Assembly: GCF_000482725.1 (NCBI RefSeq)
Contig: NZ_KI519482.1
Coordinates: 1 to 64,000 of the forward strand
DNA length: 64,000 bases
Direction of reading: 5' to 3'
Source of the DNA: Psychromonas arctica DSM 14288
GTDB taxonomy: Bacteria; Pseudomonadota; Gammaproteobacteria; Enterobacterales; Psychromonadaceae
Shown: positions 8,747-17,395 of the stretch, one piece after another
Layout of the letters: each line of letters starts with the position of its first letter
Position numbering within the stretch: position 1 is the stretch's first letter
Translations under genes and position numbers: made by a program
Notes under the pieces: model-generated
The model's database searches: none
Told to the model about the DNA's origin: nothing
The model's input: only the letters and a program-made list of their open reading frames with translations

Positions 8747-9658
8747 ATGGATGTCATTGCACCTTCAAGTTGGAATTCTGAGGTTAAAAAACATTGTAAA
8801 AAACATCCTTATTTAACCTTAATTCTCATTACCTCTATTATCTTTATTACCTTGATGATATTGAATTCGGTCTACTCGGATCAGCAAGTATTTATTAAGT
8901 ATGCCTTAATAGGCGGAACTGCTGGTTTTTTAGCGACGGCAATAGGTACTTTACCTGCTTTGTTTATCAAAGAGATCCCAAGAAAACTATCAGACGCTAT
9001 GTTAGGTTTTGCAGCGGGGATGATGTTAGCTGCTGCTGCTTTTTCATTATTATTACCGGGTATTGAAGCAGCCATTGATATTTCTGGAAGTGCTTTCTTG
9101 GGAGGAATGATTGTGCTGTTTGGCATGATCATGGGTGTTGCTTTGATGATTGGTTTAGATGAATTTGTACCTCATGAACATATGGATTCAGGTCCATGTG
9201 GTGCAGGACATGAAGCCTATAGTCGAGCATGGCTTTTTGTCTTTGCGATTGCATTACATAATTTTCCTGAAGGCATGGCGATTGGTGTTGGTTATGCGCA
9301 AGGTGATTTATCGGTTGGTATCCCATTAACGACCGCTATTGCTTTACAAGATATTCCAGAAGGTTTAGCGGTGGCGGTGACACTTCGTGCAACGGGATTT
9401 CAACCGGGATTTTCGGTATTAATTGCAGCAGCAACCGGGTTACTTGAGCCACTGGGTGCATTACTGGGAGTGAGTCTGGCTGGCGGTTATCTTGTTGCTT
9501 ATCCGATCGGTTTAGGTTTAGCCGGTGCAGCGATGTTATTTGTAGTGTCTCATGAAGTGATCCCTGAAACCCATAGTAATGGTAATAAGACGGTAGCCAC
9601 CATTGGTTTGATGATTGGCTTTGCTCTGATGATGTTATTGGATACGACTCTAGGATAA
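8747..9658 (+). CDS. ZIP-family divalent metal transporter
   Basis: 303 residues with about eight membrane segments. The first, at residues 23-42, follows a basic N-terminal tail. The metal-binding signatures HNFPEGMAIG (about 168-177) and QDIPEGLAVA (about 202-211) are those of the ZIP family, GufA/ZupT branch. A loop with HEHMDSGPCGAGHE (about 143-156) could bind metal. The protein should import zinc or other divalent metals across the inner membrane. Metal specificity cannot be read from sequence. The ribosome site is GGGGAA. Monocistronic. Confidence 0.85.
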   Translation: MDVIAPSSWNSEVKKHCKKHPYLTLILITSIIFITLMILNSVYSDQQVFIKYALIGGTAGFLATAIGTLPALFIKEIPRKLSDAMLGFAAGMMLAAAAFSLLLPGIEAAIDISGSAFLGGMIVLFGMIMGVALMIGLDEFVPHEHMDSGPCGAGHEAYSRAWLFVFAIALHNFPEGMAIGVGYAQGDLSVGIPLTTAIALQDIPEGLAVAVTLRATGFQPGFSVLIAAATGLLEPLGALLGVSLAGGYLVAYPIGLGLAGAAMLFVVSHEVIPETHSNGNKTVATIGLMIGFALMMLLDTTLG

Positions 9659-9849
9659 ATACTAACGGTGCTTATTGACGGTTTATAACTAATAAGGCTT
9701 TGTATTCGTTTTACACTTTATAGGAAACCAGACCATTGGTGATCCAAGTGTAGTTGTAGTGGTACAAGTGACTATCTATGCGGGCTAGCGAGCAGGTTAG
9801 GGGATCACAGAGCAGGAAAGATGATGAATACTGACTGAATGGTTGTGCT

Positions 9850-9883
9850 AAAAAGCGTTCTTAATACTATTCAGAACGCTTTT
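9850..9883 (-). terminator. Terminator of grcA
   Basis: Perfect 11-bp inverted repeat AAAAGCGTTCT / AGAACGCTTTT with an 11-base loop, about 27 bases past the grcA stop. On the minus strand the stem ends in a T run. Confidence 0.85.
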
Positions 9884-9909
9884 AGTTTAAACAAAAAATA
9901 ACGCTGTAA

Positions 9910-10290
9910 TTATAAGCTTTCAGTGAAAGTACGCGTTAATACATCTTGTTGTTGTTCTGGTGTTAATGAGTTAAAACGTACTGCATATCCTGATACTCGA
10001 ATGGTTAATTGCGGGTATTTTTCAGGGTGTTTAACTGCATCTTCTAATGTTTCACGACGTAGCACATTTACATTTAAGTGCTGTCCGCCTTCCTGTGCAG
10101 CAGGTGCTTGAACAGGGATTTCTTTATATTCAATATCACCCAACTCAGCTAAAGAAATCACTTGATCTTCAGCGTATGCATTGTCCTTTACACATAAACA
10201 ACGTGCTTGAGCGTTTTTTTGATCTAATAACCAGAAAGAATTTAATAATGCTGCGTTATCTGATTTAGTAATCTGGATGCCTAAAGCCAT
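9910..10290 (-). CDS. grcA: Autonomous glycyl radical cofactor
   Basis: 126 residues, almost the same length as E. coli GrcA (YfiD) as recalled. The C-terminal half is nearly identical to the pyruvate formate-lyase C-terminus, including [20 protein letters not shown] and the radical loop [12 protein letters not shown], where the glycine of SGYA carries the radical. The protein replaces the damaged glycyl-radical end of PflB after oxygen exposure, restoring anaerobic pyruvate cleavage. A good AAGGA site precedes ATG. The divergent neighbour is ung, the same pairing as in E. coli. Two FNR-type boxes lie upstream. Confidence 0.95.
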   Translation of the reverse strand: MALGIQITKSDNAALLNSFWLLDQKNAQARCLCVKDNAYAEDQVISLAELGDIEYKEIPVQAPAAQEGGQHLNVNVLRRETLEDAVKHPEKYPQLTIRVSGYAVRFNSLTPEQQQDVLTRTFTESL

Positions 10291-10440
10291 GATATTTCCT
10301 TAATATTGGTTGAAATACTTAATGTTAATTAAAACGATTAATAGTTATCTTATTTCGTAATAAAATTACGATACTGTATATAAACTATATTTAATATAAC
10401 GTTTTAATGAATCTACGTCAGATTATATGACTGGATTAGA

Positions 10441-10454
10441 TTGATGTAAATCAA
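10441..10454. promoter_or_regulatory. FNR-type operator, proximal
   Basis: TTGATGTAAATCAA matches the FNR consensus TTGAT-N4-ATCAA perfectly. It is centred about 157 bases upstream of the grcA start codon. Anaerobic activation of grcA by FNR is known in E. coli, so oxygen-dependent control here is a fair inference. Confidence 0.8.
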
Positions 10455-10492
10455 TATTCACTTAATTTTTGTATGGTTTAATTGTGTTAAAA

Positions 10493-10506
10493 TTGATCGA
10501 TATCAA
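10493..10506. promoter_or_regulatory. FNR-type operator, distal
   Basis: TTGATCGATATCAA, a second perfect TTGAT-N4-ATCAA box, centred 52 bases from the first (about five helical turns). It lies between grcA and ung and could serve grcA, ung or both. Confidence 0.75.
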
Positions 10507-10663
10507 GGTGATTTTATAACTTGCTGTTTTTAATGAGATCTTAAATGAAATATTATTGGTGTTTCTTTTCAATCTTAATTGTTAAATAAATGTGATTTAA
10601 AAGTTAATATTTAACAATTACTTATGTGTTATTGTGTATTGAAAGTCTTAAAGGGAGGATGCC

Positions 10664-11323
10664 ATGTGCTGGCAAATGTTTATAAAGCAAGAGCAACAAA
10701 AAGCGTATTTTAAGAAACTGCAACAATTTATCGATAATGAAGCTGCATTGGGTAAAAGTATCTACCCAGCAGAAAAAGATCGTTTTAATGCTTTTTCATT
10801 AACTGATTTAAAAAATACGAAAGTGGTTATTTTAGGTCAAGATCCTTACCACGGAGAAGGGCAAGCTCATGGCTTAAGTTTTTCTGTGCCCAAAGGTATT
10901 AAATTACCTCCTTCCTTACGCAATATATATAAAGAATTAGCTGATGATTTATCGTGGTCCACTGTGCCTGAAAATGGTGATTTGACTAACTGGGCGAAAC
11001 AAGGTGTATTATTGATTAATGCCGTTTTAACCGTTGAAAAGAGTAACGCGGGCAGCCATGCAAAACAAGGTTGGGAACAATTTACGAATAATGTAATTCA
11101 ATATATTAATGACAATAAAGAAGGGGTTGTATTTCTATTGTGGGGCAGTTATGCAATTAAAAAATCGACTTTGATAGATTCAAATAAACATCATATTTTA
11201 AGTGCCGTACATCCTTCTCCATTATCCGCTTATCGAGGATTTTTTGGCTGCCAGCACTTTTCTAAAGCGAATAATTTATTGATTGCGCAAAATAAAACAC
11301 CGATAGATTGGAAAGTGGAATAA
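10664..11323 (+). CDS. ung: Uracil-DNA glycosylase, family 1
   Basis: 219 residues. The water-activating motif GQDPYHGEGQAHGLSFSV (about 59-76) and the DNA-intercalating motif HPSPLSAYRGFFGC (about 184-197) define family 1 UDG. The enzyme removes uracil from DNA, starting base-excision repair of deaminated cytosine. The start at 10664 has GGGAGG five bases upstream; a second ATG four codons later is possible but has poorer spacing. It is divergent from grcA and followed by a hemerythrin gene with its own upstream region. Confidence 0.95.
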   Translation: MCWQMFIKQEQQKAYFKKLQQFIDNEAALGKSIYPAEKDRFNAFSLTDLKNTKVVILGQDPYHGEGQAHGLSFSVPKGIKLPPSLRNIYKELADDLSWSTVPENGDLTNWAKQGVLLINAVLTVEKSNAGSHAKQGWEQFTNNVIQYINDNKEGVVFLLWGSYAIKKSTLIDSNKHHILSAVHPSPLSAYRGFFGCQHFSKANNLLIAQNKTPIDWKVE

Positions 11324-11461
11324 TCATGGGAACTTATAGATATTAAGTGGTTTCTTGATTTACTACAGGTATTTAAATTGTCACTTTGATTATAATTTGA
11401 CCTTGTTATGAGTGATTAAATACCATCCATATGTTGTTCTATTACATTCGAGGCTTAACAA

Positions 11462-12001
11462 ATGATTGCAAAAATTCAACAAGATCACCGCAATATGATG
11501 CAGTTATTGCAGGTTCTAGAGGCTAAAGTCAATTTGTTAAAAGAAGACAAAGAAATTGACTATCGACTTATTAAATCCATTATCAGTTATCTGAAAAATT
11601 ATGCGGACAAGTACCATCATCCGATGGAAGATCTTATTTATGCTTACTATTTAAAATATCGCGTAGTAAAAGACCAAGTTGCTAATCGTTTAGCTGATGA
11701 TCATCAATATTTAAAAGTGCTGACATGTGAGTTAGATGATATGTTAGATATGATTTTGTTAGATGCAATTATTCCTAAAGCGCTTTTCACTGAAAAGTTG
11801 GCTCAATTCGTCAGTAATCAAAAGTCGCATTTGAATTATGAAGAGCAAGATATTCTACCTGCTATCAAAAAAAGTTTAACGACCGATGATTGGATCCACC
11901 TCAGTTTAGAATGGAAGCACAAAGAATATGTTGATCCACTATTCGGGGCTAATATTAGCGATGAGTTTAAATCCTTAGCGACACGTATTAACTTGGCTTA
12001 A
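11462..12001 (+). CDS. Hemerythrin-like (HHE) iron-binding protein
   Basis: 179 residues, all-helical. His and Glu ligands typical of the HHE fold are visible: QDHRNM (9), KYHHPMEDLI (about 53-62), DDHQYL and SHLNYEEQDILP (about 122-133). Such proteins bind a di-iron centre and are linked to oxygen or NO sensing and iron-centre repair. The single domain is followed by about 40 C-terminal residues without a recognised domain. It lies next to the FNR-controlled grcA region, which fits a role at the oxic/anoxic transition, but this is inference. Confidence 0.8.
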   Translation: MIAKIQQDHRNMMQLLQVLEAKVNLLKEDKEIDYRLIKSIISYLKNYADKYHHPMEDLIYAYYLKYRVVKDQVANRLADDHQYLKVLTCELDDMLDMILLDAIIPKALFTEKLAQFVSNQKSHLNYEEQDILPAIKKSLTTDDWIHLSLEWKHKEYVDPLFGANISDEFKSLATRINLA

Positions 12002-12313
12002 CTTAGAGGGACCATTCTTTTAAGGCTAATTCTTTTAAACCGCTATCTGTAACACTACAATCTTAAGCTAATGGCTAAACATAGATATAAATGTTAGCTT
12101 AGATTTAAATGGTAAGTGCTTAGATAACGGTTTTTTACCTCAATTTTATATTTTTCCAATTTCCATCTTAGATGCGCATAATAAAGCTTTTCTTCTGATA
12201 TAAAACTGGCACTATGCGCTCCCGTTACAAGTGGTTAAAGGGCAGTCAATAATTGCCTAATTGCCTAATAGCTTCATGGAAAAGGTGATTTATCGCCCCA
12301 TTTAATGGGGTAA
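12002..12313. other. Intergenic region with a GC hairpin at its end
   Basis: AT-rich spacer. A perfect palindrome CCCCAT-TTA-ATGGGG (12296-12310) abuts the first ATG of the oxygenase gene. A short duplication AATTGCCTAATTGCCTAAT precedes it. No gene or other signal seen. Confidence 0.45.
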
Positions 12314-13063
12314 ATGCCCTACAACTTATATATTCGTTACTTTTTAGTTAATTTATTATCCATTCATATTTATATTAAGGCCACTACTTTGCTAGCAGCA
12401 AAAAAGATTAGAGAAATCGGCGGAAATAAAATAATTGATGAATCTTTATTTGCATTGATTGCAAAAGATATTCATCAACAAGGTTACAGTATTAGGCCAA
12501 CAGCTTTGCCTGAACACTTAACTGAAACCCTATTTATGCATCAACAAGCAATGGAAGCCGATAAGTTTAAAAATGCTGGTATTGGTAGGGGTAAAGAATA
12601 TTTGAAAAATGAGTTTGTTAGAACCGATGCCATTAGTTGGATAACGGGTGAAAGCCAAGCTGGAAAGGAATGGCTTGAATGGACGGCTAGCTTTCAACGT
12701 TATTTAAATCGACGTTTATTCTTAGGATTATTTTCATTCGAAAGTCATTTTGCTCATTACGGCCCTGGCGATTATTACAAACGTCATTACGATGCTTTTA
12801 AAGGTGAATCGAATCGTATATTGTCGCTAGTGGTTTATTTTAATAGTCATTGGTTACCAACGGATGGTGGTGAATTAGTATTATATAAAAATGATCATGA
12901 TAGAGAAGGCATTAAGGTTGTGCCATTAATGGGCACTGTAGTGGCTTTTTTGAGTGAAGAGTTTCCACATGAAGTATTAGCAGCAAACCGAGATCGTTAT
13001 TCTATTGCAGGATGGTTTAGGGTTAATACATCCGTCACTGATCGCGTTGACCCACCACGCTAA
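12314..13063 (+). CDS. 2OG-Fe(II) oxygenase, prolyl 4-hydroxylase-like (start uncertain)
   Basis: The core contains the double-stranded beta-helix signature: HYDAF (about 156-160) as the HxD motif, the distal histidine in FPHEVLA (about 219-225) and the 2OG-binding arginine in RYSIAGWFR (about 231-239). These enzymes hydroxylate protein or small substrates using iron, oxygen and 2-oxoglutarate. The only upstream ATG gives a hydrophobic 39-residue leader that does not fit the recalled family, and it has no proper ribosome site. A GGCGG site sits before in-frame ATA/ATT codons at 12431-12436, where homologs would begin. Either a rare start is used or the native start was lost. Confidence 0.75.
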   Translation: MPYNLYIRYFLVNLLSIHIYIKATTLLAAKKIREIGGNKIIDESLFALIAKDIHQQGYSIRPTALPEHLTETLFMHQQAMEADKFKNAGIGRGKEYLKNEFVRTDAISWITGESQAGKEWLEWTASFQRYLNRRLFLGLFSFESHFAHYGPGDYYKRHYDAFKGESNRILSLVVYFNSHWLPTDGGELVLYKNDHDREGIKVVPLMGTVVAFLSEEFPHEVLAANRDRYSIAGWFRVNTSVTDRVDPPR

Positions 13064-13238
13064 CGTTTATTATTCAACGACGTACTGATAACGCTACTTA
13101 TTCTTAATATTTAACAGCTTAAGTGAGTTAAGGTGTTGTTTTATTTGTTCTCATTTTTGTCTGAATAATATATTTATCTCACTAACTTTGACTCATTGAG
13201 GCAGTGAGATAAATAAAGAACATGAACAAAACATAACC

Positions 13239-14188
13239 TTAAAATGGCGCATAATTATCGATTGCTGATGTTGGTTGTGTCCAACGTTGCTGTGCATCAA
13301 TCTGCGTCGATTTAATGTCTTGCGGTGGCAATTGTCCTTGATTACCAAACAACCAAAATACAAAGTTAGTACGTTGGCCACTGGTGATCGGTTGCGCAGC
13401 ATGTATCACGTTACCACGATGCAGCATTGCGCTACCTGGTTTAAAAGTAAGTCCTTTCATTTTTCCTGTACCCGAGTTTAAAAAATCAACTGTTGAACCG
13501 GTAAATTCCTCACCGGGCAAGTTTAAATTGATATTCAAGGTGACTGCCGATGCATCCGTGTGTGGGCGGATTGAATTGTCTGTATTTGCTTGGTAATGAA
13601 TTGAAAAAGCAAATGATTGCGTATCGTACCCCATGACTTCTGGGAAAACGAGACGAGCGATAGGGCGCATATAAGCATTAATTAATTCTTTGTAAAAAGC
13701 TTGGAAGCTGGCGCTGCAAGGTATCCCTCAGAACGACTATCTAACATTGCTCCTCGACGATTAAGTACGATTCCGTAGGGTGGGCGCAATGGGATTTTTG
13801 CATTCCAAGCACCTTCTAAGTAATCACGTAAAACTGATAAACGCTCTGGATTGAAAAACTGTAACTGGTAAACACCTGGTCCCACTTCTTCTAACAAATC
13901 ATGGATTGCTAACTCTTTTGTTGGATCTTGCCATGCTTCCATTATCGCTTTGTGTAAACGTTTATCCAGTAATGAACTGTCCAGAGGAGACGTATTAGCT
14001 TGCACGTTATTATCCCACTCTTGCCATGCATTACTCAGTAAGTCGATATTGTTGTTCCAAAATTGTTGTACCGATGGACTACGGTAAAGCATTGCCTCTC
14101 GCGAAGGGAGCGTTAAGGCTTGTGCTTGTTGTAATTGATTAAGTGCCATTGTGTTATTTACTCCAAATATATTACTAAATAATCGCAC
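13239..14188 (-). pseudogene. 2OG-Fe(II) oxygenase split by a frameshift
   Basis: Two minus-strand frames together make one protein of about 305 residues. The N-terminal part (from GTG at 14188 or ATG at 14149) ends at a stop at 13682. The C-terminal part resumes in another frame and holds RPHTDAS (the HxD motif), the distal histidine in NVIHAAQP and an arginine in SGQRTNFVFW. At about 13700-13715 the alternative frame reads SFQAFYKELINAYMRP, which joins naturally to GYLAAP. One missing base between the GCGCC and AGC stretches explains the break. The catalytic residues survive, so this is either a recent inactivation or a sequencing error. It is convergent with the other 2OG oxygenase gene. 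Confidence 0.75.
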
Positions 14189-14308
14189 TTACCTTGGCGA
14201 AAAATGCATTCTATTACACCTGTTTTACTAAATAAACGGCACTAATAAGGAAACAGAATCAAGTTTTTGTAGATAATCAATAACGGTTAATTATTCATTC
14301 GTCATCTC

Positions 14309-14493
14309 AGGTTTTATAATGTAAATAACATTGCTTGCTATAATGGCACTACCGGCGCTAATGGCATTATTAACGTTAATAATCAAACGGGAAAAATACT
14401 TAAGAGAGCGGTGGCACTTATCATTACTCAAATAATGTCACGGCTGATCATACTTCTAGTAACTCTGTTGTTTTAAATTGGTATAAAAAATAA
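14309..14493 (+). pseudogene. Decayed C-terminal gene fragment
   Basis: Two overlapping frames give protein-like sequence with no start. Frame one reads NGTTGANGIINVNNQTG; frame two resumes at 14407 as SGGTYHYSNNVTADHTSSNS and ends WYKK with a stop at 14491-14493. The Gly/Asn/Thr-rich style suggests the tail of a secreted or surface protein. The frame change near 14400 and the lack of a start indicate a remnant. No family recognised. Confidence 0.35.
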
Positions 14494-14666
14494 ACAAATC
14501 ATTGATAATTTACTTATTTATTCATCTACTGCTTGTCATTGCTGGCTTTTCGATAAAAGCCCCTCTACAATTCGCGCCAATTTCTGTCCTTATTGATCGG
14601 CTTTGTTAGCTATTACCAAGGCTTTCACGATTTGAGCAACGATCAACAATCATAAGTAGATAATTC

Positions 14667-15740
14667 ATGACCAATATATCGACCCTATCTAAAAAACGCA
14701 TTCGCCATGCAAAAGGCCCTTTTGCTATGACCGTTGTTTATGGCTTTACCGGTGCCTCTATATTGGCATCAATCATCTTTTCCTTATTATTGTTTTTATC
14801 AATTGATAATGGATTGTGGATGCAGTTTTTATTTGGCTTATTGGCAGTCATCTTTGAACTAGGAAAGTTTTTTGCTTGGTATGAGTTTGGGGAACGTTTA
14901 GCAAGGCATAATATTAGTGGCGCATTTTCAGCGTTTATTTTTTACAGTATTTTAGCCATTATTTCCGTTGGTGGCAGTATCGGTGGTATTAATAGTGCAA
15001 CCAACACCGCACAGAGCCATCTTGATCTACAAAATAATAAAAAAGCTGCATTTGATTTTCAAATCGCCGCCATTGATAAACAGATTGCACTTAATAATGT
15101 TGCCGCAGAAAAGTATATAGAATTGAATCGTATTGTTACGGGTGTCGCACGTCTTCAAAAAGAGAACACTGAATTACGTCAACAACAGTTAGCGCTTGCG
15201 ATTGAACGCGATAAACAACCTGTTGCAAGTCAAGGTTCGGTATTAGGGTTAATCGGCAGTGTAGCGACAGCATTGAATATAGAAACTAAGACGGCACAAT
15301 TATCATTGGTCATTTTTCTGTCGGTATTATTAGATTTATTTGCAGCTTTCTTTGTGGGATTAATTGGCGAAGAGTTACGTTTTACTCGCACCTTAAAATT
15401 ACAGCAAGTTGAGCAAGATAAGCACTCGTCACCTGCTCCCCATTTACTTGATAATGGTCCTAACCAGAAAGCGAGCAACTTGTCCCGCAGTGAAGAGTTA
15501 TTACAACAAGCCATTCCATTATTAAGTTCTGGTAGTATCCGCTGTTCTAAAAAGGCATTATCCGACAAGCTAACATTGAATGTTGAAGATACGGATCAAG
15601 TGTTTAGTGTTCTATTAGCAAAGGGATTGATTAGACAAAAACCGAATCGTCATTTCATTTGGCAAGGTGAAGGTGAGCAAAATAATAATAAACCAAGCGT
15701 ATCTGACAAACTGTCATCGATGCTTGAGCAGGCAGCCTAA
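14667..15740 (+). CDS. Membrane / coiled-coil / winged-helix protein, unknown
   Basis: 357 residues. Hydrophobic segments at about 21-46, 51-72 and 84-107 are followed by a Gln/Lys/Glu-rich coiled coil (about 115-185), a fourth and probably fifth hydrophobic stretch at about 190-236, a linker, and a C-terminal segment (about 270-325) with the helix spacing of a winged helix (LLQQAIPLL, KKALSDKL, VFSVLLAKGLI, FIW). The tail would lie in the cytoplasm and could bind DNA or a partner. No family was recognised. The gene stands alone, follows a decayed gene and precedes a MITE-like element, so it may be accessory. Confidence 0.6.
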   Translation: MTNISTLSKKRIRHAKGPFAMTVVYGFTGASILASIIFSLLLFLSIDNGLWMQFLFGLLAVIFELGKFFAWYEFGERLARHNISGAFSAFIFYSILAIISVGGSIGGINSATNTAQSHLDLQNNKKAAFDFQIAAIDKQIALNNVAAEKYIELNRIVTGVARLQKENTELRQQQLALAIERDKQPVASQGSVLGLIGSVATALNIETKTAQLSLVIFLSVLLDLFAAFFVGLIGEELRFTRTLKLQQVEQDKHSSPAPHLLDNGPNQKASNLSRSEELLQQAIPLLSSGSIRCSKKALSDKLTLNVEDTDQVFSVLLAKGLIRQKPNRHFIWQGEGEQNNNKPSVSDKLSSMLEQAA

Positions 15741-15838
15741 TCGATAGCGTGGTTTTAAATAAAAGCCGGTGAGGCTTGCTCAATGATGCATAAAGTTAGG
15801 TTGATCCTTGGCTCGAATACTTTCTTTGCTGGTGGTAA

Positions 15839-15871
15839 GCAATACCACTAGTGAATTTGAGTGGTATTTTG
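15839..15871 (+). terminator. Hairpin, possible terminator
   Basis: A 9-bp stem AATACCACT / AGTGGTATT with a 10-base loop followed by TT, about 100 bases past the membrane protein gene. The weak T tail limits confidence. Confidence 0.5.
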
Positions 15872-16046
15872 CATGACTAAAAGGCCTGCGTACTCTAAGA
15901 CTAATGAGATGGTTTGGTTTGTTTTGTTTATGTTTAAAAGAAAACTTCCTTTCTGCGCCTAAACGAATTAATGCAATCGCAGCGTTCTTCTTTAAGTCTT
16001 TTTCTGCATCATTATGTCAAGTCATCCCTTCGCTGCCAACGTGATG

Positions 16047-16210
16047 TAATACCAATCTAAGTAATTATCTAGTCATTTGTGCTTGTTAAAATGAATCCTA
16101 GCTGCGTTGTTTATTTTGTAATGAGAATACTCTTTTTGCAAAATGTTTAACGCGGAAATAGTTCCTTTTAACCAGTAAGACTGTTCGGTTAGTTATCGGA
16201 GTTGGTATTA
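16047..16210. mobile_element. MITE-like element, 164 bp
   Basis: The ends are inverted repeats TAATACCAA (16047-16055) and TTGGTATTA (16202-16210). The left 83 bp recur at 28298-28380 with about nine mismatches, and the right end (CGGAGTTGGTATTA) recurs at 40948-40961. There is no coding capacity. Such a set of ends and shared halves fits a non-autonomous mobile element family; the transposase source is not in the window. Confidence 0.7.
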
Positions 16211-16298
16211 TTACTCATTTTGATGATAGCGATATTAGATCACCTTTATCCTATTTAATTTAGAATAAAGGTTTTTTTATTTTGCTTAATTGTTTAGC

Positions 16299-16946
16299 CT
16301 ATATCTTTTGCAATGCTGCAATAATATCTGCAGGCTCAGAACGAATGCGGTAATCAACATCCACAAATCGCCATGTCACTTCACCGTCACTGTTAAGGAT
16401 AAAAGTGGCGGGAATTGGAATGATATTAGTATTGCCATTATTAATGGCCTCTAGGTCTAGTTGGCGGTCAGTACGCATATGATCCAGCAAAAACTCTGGC
16501 ACCTGCCATGCTACGCCATATTGAGCTGCCACTTGTGCATCTTGATCCGACAACACAGTAAAGTCCATATTATGTATTTCATCGGCAGTTAACGACCCAT
16601 CGGGTACCTGTGGGCTAATTGCGACTAAGGTTGCCCCTAATGCTTGAATATCTGCTAATCGTGCCTGCAATGCTTTTAGTTGTAAATTACAGTAAGGGCA
16701 CCAACTGCCTCGATAAAAAGTGATCACGACAGGCCCTTTTGTTAGTAAATCTGCTAGTGAAGTGGACTTACCCTGTGCATCAGGAAGTTCAAAATGAGGC
16801 GCATTTTTACCCACTTCGAGTGCATCGTTACCTTGTTGAAAAGATTTTGCTTGAGCAATAACCTGATCGACACCTGCCATAAAATCAGGATTTCCTTTAC
16901 GTCCAGCTTCTACCTTTGCTTCGGTTTGTTGTTTTAAAGTTGTCAT
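16299..16946 (-). CDS. Peroxiredoxin-like AhpC/TSA-family protein
   Basis: 215 residues, cytosolic. The thioredoxin-fold domain starts near residue 45 (APHFELPDAQGK), with the catalytic motif GSWCPYCNLQLKAL at about 81-94; the CPYC cysteine pair replaces the usual single peroxidatic cysteine. The fold continues to the end (IPATFILNSDGEVTWRF). The protein probably reduces peroxides or protein disulfides. The N-terminal 45 residues are helical. A closely downstream minus-strand neighbour is yqfB (70-base gap). Confidence 0.8.
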   Translation of the reverse strand: MTTLKQQTEAKVEAGRKGNPDFMAGVDQVIAQAKSFQQGNDALEVGKNAPHFELPDAQGKSTSLADLLTKGPVVITFYRGSWCPYCNLQLKALQARLADIQALGATLVAISPQVPDGSLTADEIHNMDFTVLSDQDAQVAAQYGVAWQVPEFLLDHMRTDRQLDLEAINNGNTNIIPIPATFILNSDGEVTWRFVDVDYRIRSEPADIIAALQKI

Positions 16947-17016
16947 ATTTGATTCCTGAGTAGTAGATATTTGGCTGTGGTATTATCAATTACATTAAGG
17001 TTGTTGTATAGAGATC

Positions 17017-17340
17017 TTAAGGTAATAGGCTGTAAGTGATCATGAATAACTGGTTAGTATTTGGATAGATTTTTTGGATTAAATCTTTAAGCGGTTGTAA
17101 TTCCATGGCTTCTTGTTGAGCATGAAATTCATTAATATCCTCAAACTTTAATGGTGTCACTGATTCAATTTGTATATTACATACCTTTTGATCTGTTTCT
17201 AAGGTAAAAACTTCTACTTCAGAGCCAACGATATAGTGACTCTCAGATTTGTCTCGAATGGTAATAGTTTTTTCACCCGATGCGACAGATGGCGTTAAAA
17301 ACTCAAAAAACGTAATTTTATTTGTTATCGGGATTGTCAT
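17017..17340 (-). CDS. yqfB: ASCH-domain N4-acetylcytidine amidohydrolase
   Basis: 107 residues, the same size and layout as E. coli YqfB as recalled. The ASCH fold is marked by ITFFEFLTPSVASGEKTITIRD, with the active-site lysine and threonine in SGEKTIT, and by the acidic region near residues 77-80 (EAMELQPL). YqfB hydrolyses N4-acetylcytidine to cytidine and acetate, a step in salvage of modified RNA nucleosides. Located between a peroxiredoxin gene and a DMT exporter on the same strand. Confidence 0.85.
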   Translation of the reverse strand: MTIPITNKITFFEFLTPSVASGEKTITIRDKSESHYIVGSEVEVFTLETDQKVCNIQIESVTPLKFEDINEFHAQQEAMELQPLKDLIQKIYPNTNQLFMITYSLLP

Positions 17341-17395
17341 TATATATATCCAGTTTTGCTACGCCTATTGTAAGGGCTGACATTGGTTGTTTTAA

